From Streptomyces sp. YIM 121038 (lineage in GTDB: Bacteria; Actinomycetota; Actinomycetes; Streptomycetales; Streptomycetaceae), in contig NZ_CP030771.1 of the NCBI RefSeq assembly GCF_006088715.1, positions 434,001 through 498,000 on the forward strand: 64,000 nt of DNA, read 5' to 3'. Positions 60,712-64,000 of the stretch are shown here, one piece after another. Position numbers and translations under genes: made by a program. The notes beneath the pieces were generated by a model. It saw only the letters and a list, made by a program, of their open reading frames with translations. It had not been told where the DNA came from and made no database searches. Position 1 is the stretch's first letter. Each line of letters begins with the position of its first letter.

Positions 60712-61635
60712 TCAGCACAGCAGGAGCTCCCGGGTGCGGGCGAGCAGGTCGTACTGCCGACGCAGGCCCCCGCCGGACAGATTGACGACGAAGGTGCTCG
60801 CACCCTCCCCGCGGTACTGGTCGAGCCGCTCGGCCAGCAGCTCGGGAGGGCCACTGACGACCAGGCGGGCAGCCTGCTGCTCGGACAGCCCCTCCTCCCC
60901 TGTCAGCGAGCGCAGATGGCGGACCAGGCGCCGCCTCTCCCGACGGTTCTCCTCGGGGTCGCTGCCCAGGGCGGCGAAGACCGTGGTACCGACCTCGGGT
61001 GCCCGCGTGCCCGCTTCGGCCGCCAGCTCGGCCAGCCTGCCGACCCGCTCGCCAAGGCGCACGGGTTCGAGCAGCGACGCGAGCCAGCCGACGCCGTGGT
61101 CCAGGGCGCGCCGCAGCGCGCGGTCGGACATGCCGCCCACCCACACCGGTGGCGCGGGAACAGCGGGGTCCAGCGTCAGCACCGGCCCGTCCGGCTCGGT
61201 CAGCAAGGCCGTCGGCCTGCCCGCGAACAGCTCGGGCAGCGCCCGCAGCACCGCATCGGTCCTGCGGCCGCGCCCGGCGAACGGGACCCCGCCGAGGGGC
61301 CAGTCCTCGGGGTGGACGCCCGCACCGACCCCCAGGACCACGCGGTTGCCGGACAGGTACTGCAGCGACGACAGCTGTTTGGCCGCCCAGGCCTGCGGCC
61401 GCAGCGCCAGGAGCATGACGGCGAAGCCGATCCGCACGCGCTCGGTGGCCGCGGCGGCCGCGCTCAGCGCGACCACGCTCTCCAGGAACGGGGTACGCGC
61501 GCACAGGCGGTCGCCCGCCCACACCGCGTCCAGGCCGACCTGCTCGGCGTGGCGGGCCAGGGCGGGGATCTCCCGGAGGCTCCCTTCGCCACGCGCCGCG
61601 AAGGTCGGAAGGCAGACTCCAAGTTTTATCGACAT
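60712..61635 (-). CDS. LLM-class F420-dependent oxidoreductase
   Basis: 307 residues from ATG 61635 (AGGATCCCT upstream; the ATG 12 nt earlier overlaps that site). Luciferase-like TIM barrel with KLGVCLPTFAARGEGSLREIP, LDAVWAGDRLC and VRIGFAVMLLALRPQAWAAKQ. F420 or FMN cofactor; substrate unknown. Divergent from a MerR-type regulator with a perfect palindrome between, so probably controlled by it. Confidence 0.85.
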   Translation of the reverse strand: MSIKLGVCLPTFAARGEGSLREIPALARHAEQVGLDAVWAGDRLCARTPFLESVVALSAAAAATERVRIGFAVMLLALRPQAWAAKQLSSLQYLSGNRVVLGVGAGVHPEDWPLGGVPFAGRGRRTDAVLRALPELFAGRPTALLTEPDGPVLTLDPAVPAPPVWVGGMSDRALRRALDHGVGWLASLLEPVRLGERVGRLAELAAEAGTRAPEVGTTVFAALGSDPEENRRERRRLVRHLRSLTGEEGLSEQQAARLVVSGPPELLAERLDQYRGEGASTFVVNLSGGGLRRQYDLLARTRELLLC

Positions 61636-61715
61636 AGGGATCCTCATTCGTGAGCGCGGCCGCGGTCGGCAACGGGAGCGGCGGCCTCCGGCGTTCGGTC
61701 AGGCGACCTTGCCCG

Positions 61716-61731
61716 CTCAACCGGGGTTGAG
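61716..61731. promoter_or_regulatory. Candidate MerR operator
   Basis: Perfect 16-bp palindrome CTCAACCGGGGTTGAG in the 109-bp divergent region, 13 bp before the MerR ATG. Such palindromes are the usual binding sites of MerR proteins between promoter hexamers. Confidence 0.6.
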
Positions 61732-61737
61732 TTCAAC

Positions 61738-61791
61738 TGGCGCGATGAACGACCTGGCTTCGCTTGGCGCGATGAACGGCCTGGCTTCGAT
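61738..61791 (+). repeat. 27-bp tandem duplication at the MerR start
   Basis: Copies 61738-61764 and 61765-61791, differing at two or three bases, each containing an ATG in frame (at 61745 and 61772). The protein begins M-N-D-L-A-S-L-G-A then M-N-G-L-A-S-I-R-R. Confidence 0.85.
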
Positions 61792-62185
61792 CCGGCGCGT
61801 CGCCGACCACTTCGACCTGCCCGTGTCCACGCTGCACTACTGGGAGCGCCGCGGACTCCTCACGCCCCACCGGCGCTCCGGGCAGCGCCACTACAGCGCC
61901 GATCAGTGCTACCGGATCGCGCTCATCCGGCTGTGGCGGAGCACCGGGCGGATGTCCCTCGACGAGATCGGCGCGCTCCTCGCCGCGCACGCGGAGACTC
62001 CCCACTGGCGGGAGACGGTCACCGCCCGACTGGCCGCCATCGAGTCCGAGATGGCCCGTCTGGACGTCGCCCGCGCCTATCTGCGCGGCCTGCTGACGTG
62101 CTCCCGCGAGGACGCGCTCGAGCACTGCGCGGGCTTCCGCGCCCTGGTGCCGCTCCCGGTGGACGCTCCCCTCAAACAGAGTTAG
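61745..62185 (+). CDS. MerR-family transcriptional regulator
   Basis: 146 residues. Helix-turn-helix ASIRRVADHFDLPVSTLHYWERRGLLTPHR, read as ASIRRVADHFDLP and VSTLHYWERRGLLTPHR, then YRIALIRLWRSTGRMSLDEIGALL and a coiled coil. The second ATG (61772) is probably the original start; the first nine codons are a duplication. Divergent from an LLM oxidoreductase. No Cys pair in the coil, so a small-molecule sensor is likely. Confidence 0.88.
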   Translation: MNDLASLGAMNGLASIRRVADHFDLPVSTLHYWERRGLLTPHRRSGQRHYSADQCYRIALIRLWRSTGRMSLDEIGALLAAHAETPHWRETVTARLAAIESEMARLDVARAYLRGLLTCSREDALEHCAGFRALVPLPVDAPLKQS

Positions 62186-62516
62186 AGCACCTCGCGGCAG
62201 GACTGGTTGCCTGAGGTGCGGGAAGCTTGTGAAGCCGATCTTCCGCTGTTCTTCCGCTGTTCTTCGCGCGGTGCGAAGCGTCCCACGCCCGCATTCCAGG
62301 CGACTCGCGTTTCCCCTGGCCAGGGCCTGTTTTGGCGTTCCACTGTCCCCAACTTCCCGGCGTTCCTGGCGGTCGGGGCAGGTGAGCGCACATGCTCGAA
62401 GGGTGCTCATCGGACGGGTCCCTACGTCCGGCGTCGGGCTTCCTCACCGCACGGGACGCGGGGCGAAGCCCGGTTCGGGAGCACGACAGAGCAGCAATCA
62501 CTTGAGGAGTTCGTAG
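62186..62516. other. 331-bp intergenic region
   Basis: No gene. CTTCCGCTGTT is repeated directly at about 62239-62262. GAGGAG lies just before the ATG of the VCBS-like gene at 62517; promoter hexamers were not clear. Confidence 0.4.
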
Positions 62517-63263
62517 ATGTTTCGCAAGCGCTCACGTCTGATCGCCGCGCCGGTCGCGGCTGTCGCCCTGACCCTGACGGTCGCCGGTTACCAGGCCAGC
62601 GCGGCCGGGTCGTCGGGTTCGGGCGACGCGGAACGGTCGGGCGCGGCCGCTCGGGCGGCGGCCGCGTGTCTGTCCGGCACCACGACGCTGCTCGGCGACC
62701 TCGACGGCGACGGCCGGGCGGACAGGATCAGCAACCCCGGCCACACCGGCACCAAGATGACCGTCCAGTGGGGCAAGGCCGACGGCACGTTCGGCAGCAA
62801 GCAGAACGTCAGCAAGCTCGTCGGCGCGCGCACCGGAGAGGTCGCGACCGCCGCTGTCGCCGACTTCCAGAACGACGGCAAGCTGGACGTCGTCGTCAAC
62901 ATCGTCAAGCCGTCCGGCGTGGACGACCCCGCGACGGCCCGCGTCGCGGACTACCGTCCCGGGCCGCTCAAGCGCTCCAACCTGAGCTCCACGCGCACCC
63001 GGCACCTGGACATCGGCGACTCCACCGAGGTCAAGGAGCTCCGGGTCGCCAACTACGGCGGCGACGCGTACCCGGACCTCGCGCTCCTCAGCAACGCCGG
63101 TGACGGCGTCTGGGAGCGGAACGTGCGCCTGACGAAGGCCAGCAGCGGACCGGGCAAGTACGACTACGAGCAGCAGCAGCGGTACGGCGCCACGGGCACC
63201 CCGGCCGAGCCGCCGTCCATGCCCAAGAGCGGCTGGAAGCACTTCTACAAGCCCTGCTCCTGA
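62517..63263 (+). CDS. Secreted VCBS/FG-GAP-like repeat protein
   Basis: 248 residues. Signal peptide ending near YQASAA (residue 29). Two calcium-type motifs mark VCBS/FG-GAP repeats: DLDGDGRADR and DFQNDGKLDV, with NYGGDAYPDLALL as a weaker third. It should form part of a beta-propeller outside the cell; partner or ligand unknown. Followed by a terminator. Confidence 0.8.
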   Translation: MFRKRSRLIAAPVAAVALTLTVAGYQASAAGSSGSGDAERSGAAARAAAACLSGTTTLLGDLDGDGRADRISNPGHTGTKMTVQWGKADGTFGSKQNVSKLVGARTGEVATAAVADFQNDGKLDVVVNIVKPSGVDDPATARVADYRPGPLKRSNLSSTRTRHLDIGDSTEVKELRVANYGGDAYPDLALLSNAGDGVWERNVRLTKASSGPGKYDYEQQQRYGATGTPAEPPSMPKSGWKHFYKPCS

Positions 63264-63270
63264 CCCCCAC

Positions 63271-63305
63271 GGGCGCCGCCGGCCTTCCGGGCACCGGCGG
63301 CGCCC
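63271..63305 (+). terminator. Hairpin terminator
   Basis: 12-bp stem GGGCGCCGCCGG (63271-63282) with complement at 63294-63305; 7 bp after the VCBS-like gene. It is followed by two to three 12-bp repeats GCGGTCGCAGCC at 63315-63348. Confidence 0.75.
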
Positions 63306-63364
63306 GGCCCCAGCTGCGGTCGCAGCCGCGGTCGCAGCCGCAGTCGCTGAATTGAGGATTCCGA

Positions 63365-64000
63365 TTGTCCACCTCGTCCCCGGCCCCCGTGACCTCCGCA
63401 CCGAAGCCGAACCGGGTCCGGATCACCGTCACCGCTCCCGATCCGATCAGCCGCGAGGGAGTCCTCAGCCAGCTGCGCCGCTACCCCGAGATCGAACTGT
63501 CCGAGGACCCCGGTCCCGCCACGGTCGCCCTGCTCATCGAGGACGTGCTCGACGAGGGCGCGCTCGCCCGGCTGCGCCGCACCGTGCGCAGCGAGGGCAC
63601 GCGCGCCGTGCTCGTCGTGGGCACGGTCCGCGAGCACGAGCTCCTGGACGTCATCGAATGCGGCGTCGGCGCCATCGTCTGGCGCCGCGAGGCCACCGCC
63701 CGCCGTCTCGTGCAGGCCGTACTCACCGCCGCCAAGGGCGGTGGGGACTTACCCGCTGACCTGCTGGGACGGCTCATCAGCCAGGTGGGACGCCTGCACC
63801 GGGGCTGCGCCGACCAGCCGGGCGGCTTCCTCGGGCTCACCCAGCGCGAGGTGGACGTCGTACGGCTCGTCGCCGAGGGCCTCGACACCTCGGAGATCGC
63901 CCTCAAGCTGTCGTACTCCGAACGCACCGTCAAGAACGTCATGCACGGCCTCACCACCCGGCTGCACCTGCGCAACCGGGCGCACGCGGTGGCCTACGCG
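63365..64000 (+). CDS. LuxR-family response regulator with a TTA codon, 3' end beyond window
   Basis: At least 212 residues from TTG 63365 (GAGGA 6 nt upstream). A receiver-like half (residues 15-130) lacks the usual phosphorylatable Asp in the DIRMP form, so it may be atypical. C-terminal HTH LTQREVDVVRLVAEGLDTSEIA then LKLSYSERTVKNVMHG is complete. Codon 129 (63749-63751) is TTA. The gene runs to the window edge without a stop. Its partner is outside the window. Confidence 0.8.
   Translation, partial: MSTSSPAPVTSAPKPNRVRITVTAPDPISREGVLSQLRRYPEIELSEDPGPATVALLIEDVLDEGALARLRRTVRSEGTRAVLVVGTVREHELLDVIECGVGAIVWRREATARRLVQAVLTAAKGGGDLPADLLGRLISQVGRLHRGCADQPGGFLGLTQREVDVVRLVAEGLDTSEIALKLSYSERTVKNVMHGLTTRLHLRNRAHAVAYA

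Overview
The window is about 64 kb of very high-GC actinobacterial DNA and looks like Streptomyces chromosome. The signs are a strong G/C third-position bias, frequent GTG and TTG starts, several genes with a TAnnnT box only 6-8 nt upstream of the start (leaderless-type promoters), rare in-frame TTA codons, twin-arginine lipoprotein and Sec signals, and families typical of Streptomyces (DUF4360, DUF1707, DUF4184, PadR/membrane pairs, class I lanthipeptide enzymes). No rRNA, tRNA, CRISPR array or intact insertion sequence was seen. This is accessory or 'arm' type content: small transcription units, many regulators and efflux pumps, and several specialised-metabolite loci.

Layout. 1-2219: antiporter end, stress-type membrane protein, alpha/beta hydrolase. 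2494-9980: two converging efflux operons, [MFS pump - FAD monooxygenase] on + and [MMPL pump - NarL-type histidine kinase - response regulator] on -. They begin with the same 134-bp leader in inverted orientation and end at a shared bidirectional terminator. 10080-24525: assorted genes, including a secreted protein, two MFS transporters, an epimerase, PadR/membrane and HxlR/DUF1330 pairs, an operon of an Ig-like protein and a three-fold beta-prism protein, a cupin and a secreted serine hydrolase.

25153-32096 is a tightly packed six-gene + strand operon: clavaminate-synthase-like Fe/2-oxoglutarate oxygenase, aspartate decarboxylase PanD, fold-type II PLP enzyme, FemX-like acyltransferase, Rossmann dehydrogenase and asparagine synthetase. 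It has the makeup of a small biosynthetic cluster that uses beta-alanine; I cannot match it to a known product. A cyanate-detoxification unit follows (LysR regulator, carbonic anhydrase, cyanase, nucleoside deaminase), then a PhzF-like gene. 35970-40902 is a minimal class I lanthipeptide locus: LanC, a full-length LanB and, divergently, a 47-residue precursor peptide gene.

41054-50220: remnant of a SigJ-like sigma factor in front of its usual FAD oxidoreductase partner, a PNPOx-like protein, TetR plus a lipoprotein agmatine-deiminase homologue, a WGR/beta-propeller protein, DinB, a cyclodipeptide synthase and a DUF4360 protein. 51291-53699 encodes an 802-residue protein with an eCIS-cargo-like N-terminus and a nucleic-acid-type deaminase core, a candidate injected toxin. 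The right end holds a second serine hydrolase, a sulfotransferase, an MFS transporter, a YdcF-like protein, an LLM oxidoreductase/MerR pair, a VCBS-like secreted protein and a LuxR regulator cut by the window edge.

Three genes carry a TTA codon (MFS pump, panD, terminal LuxR regulator), which would tie drug efflux, the beta-alanine cluster and this regulator to bldA-dependent developmental timing. All functional statements are read from motifs and context by eye; no database search was run.
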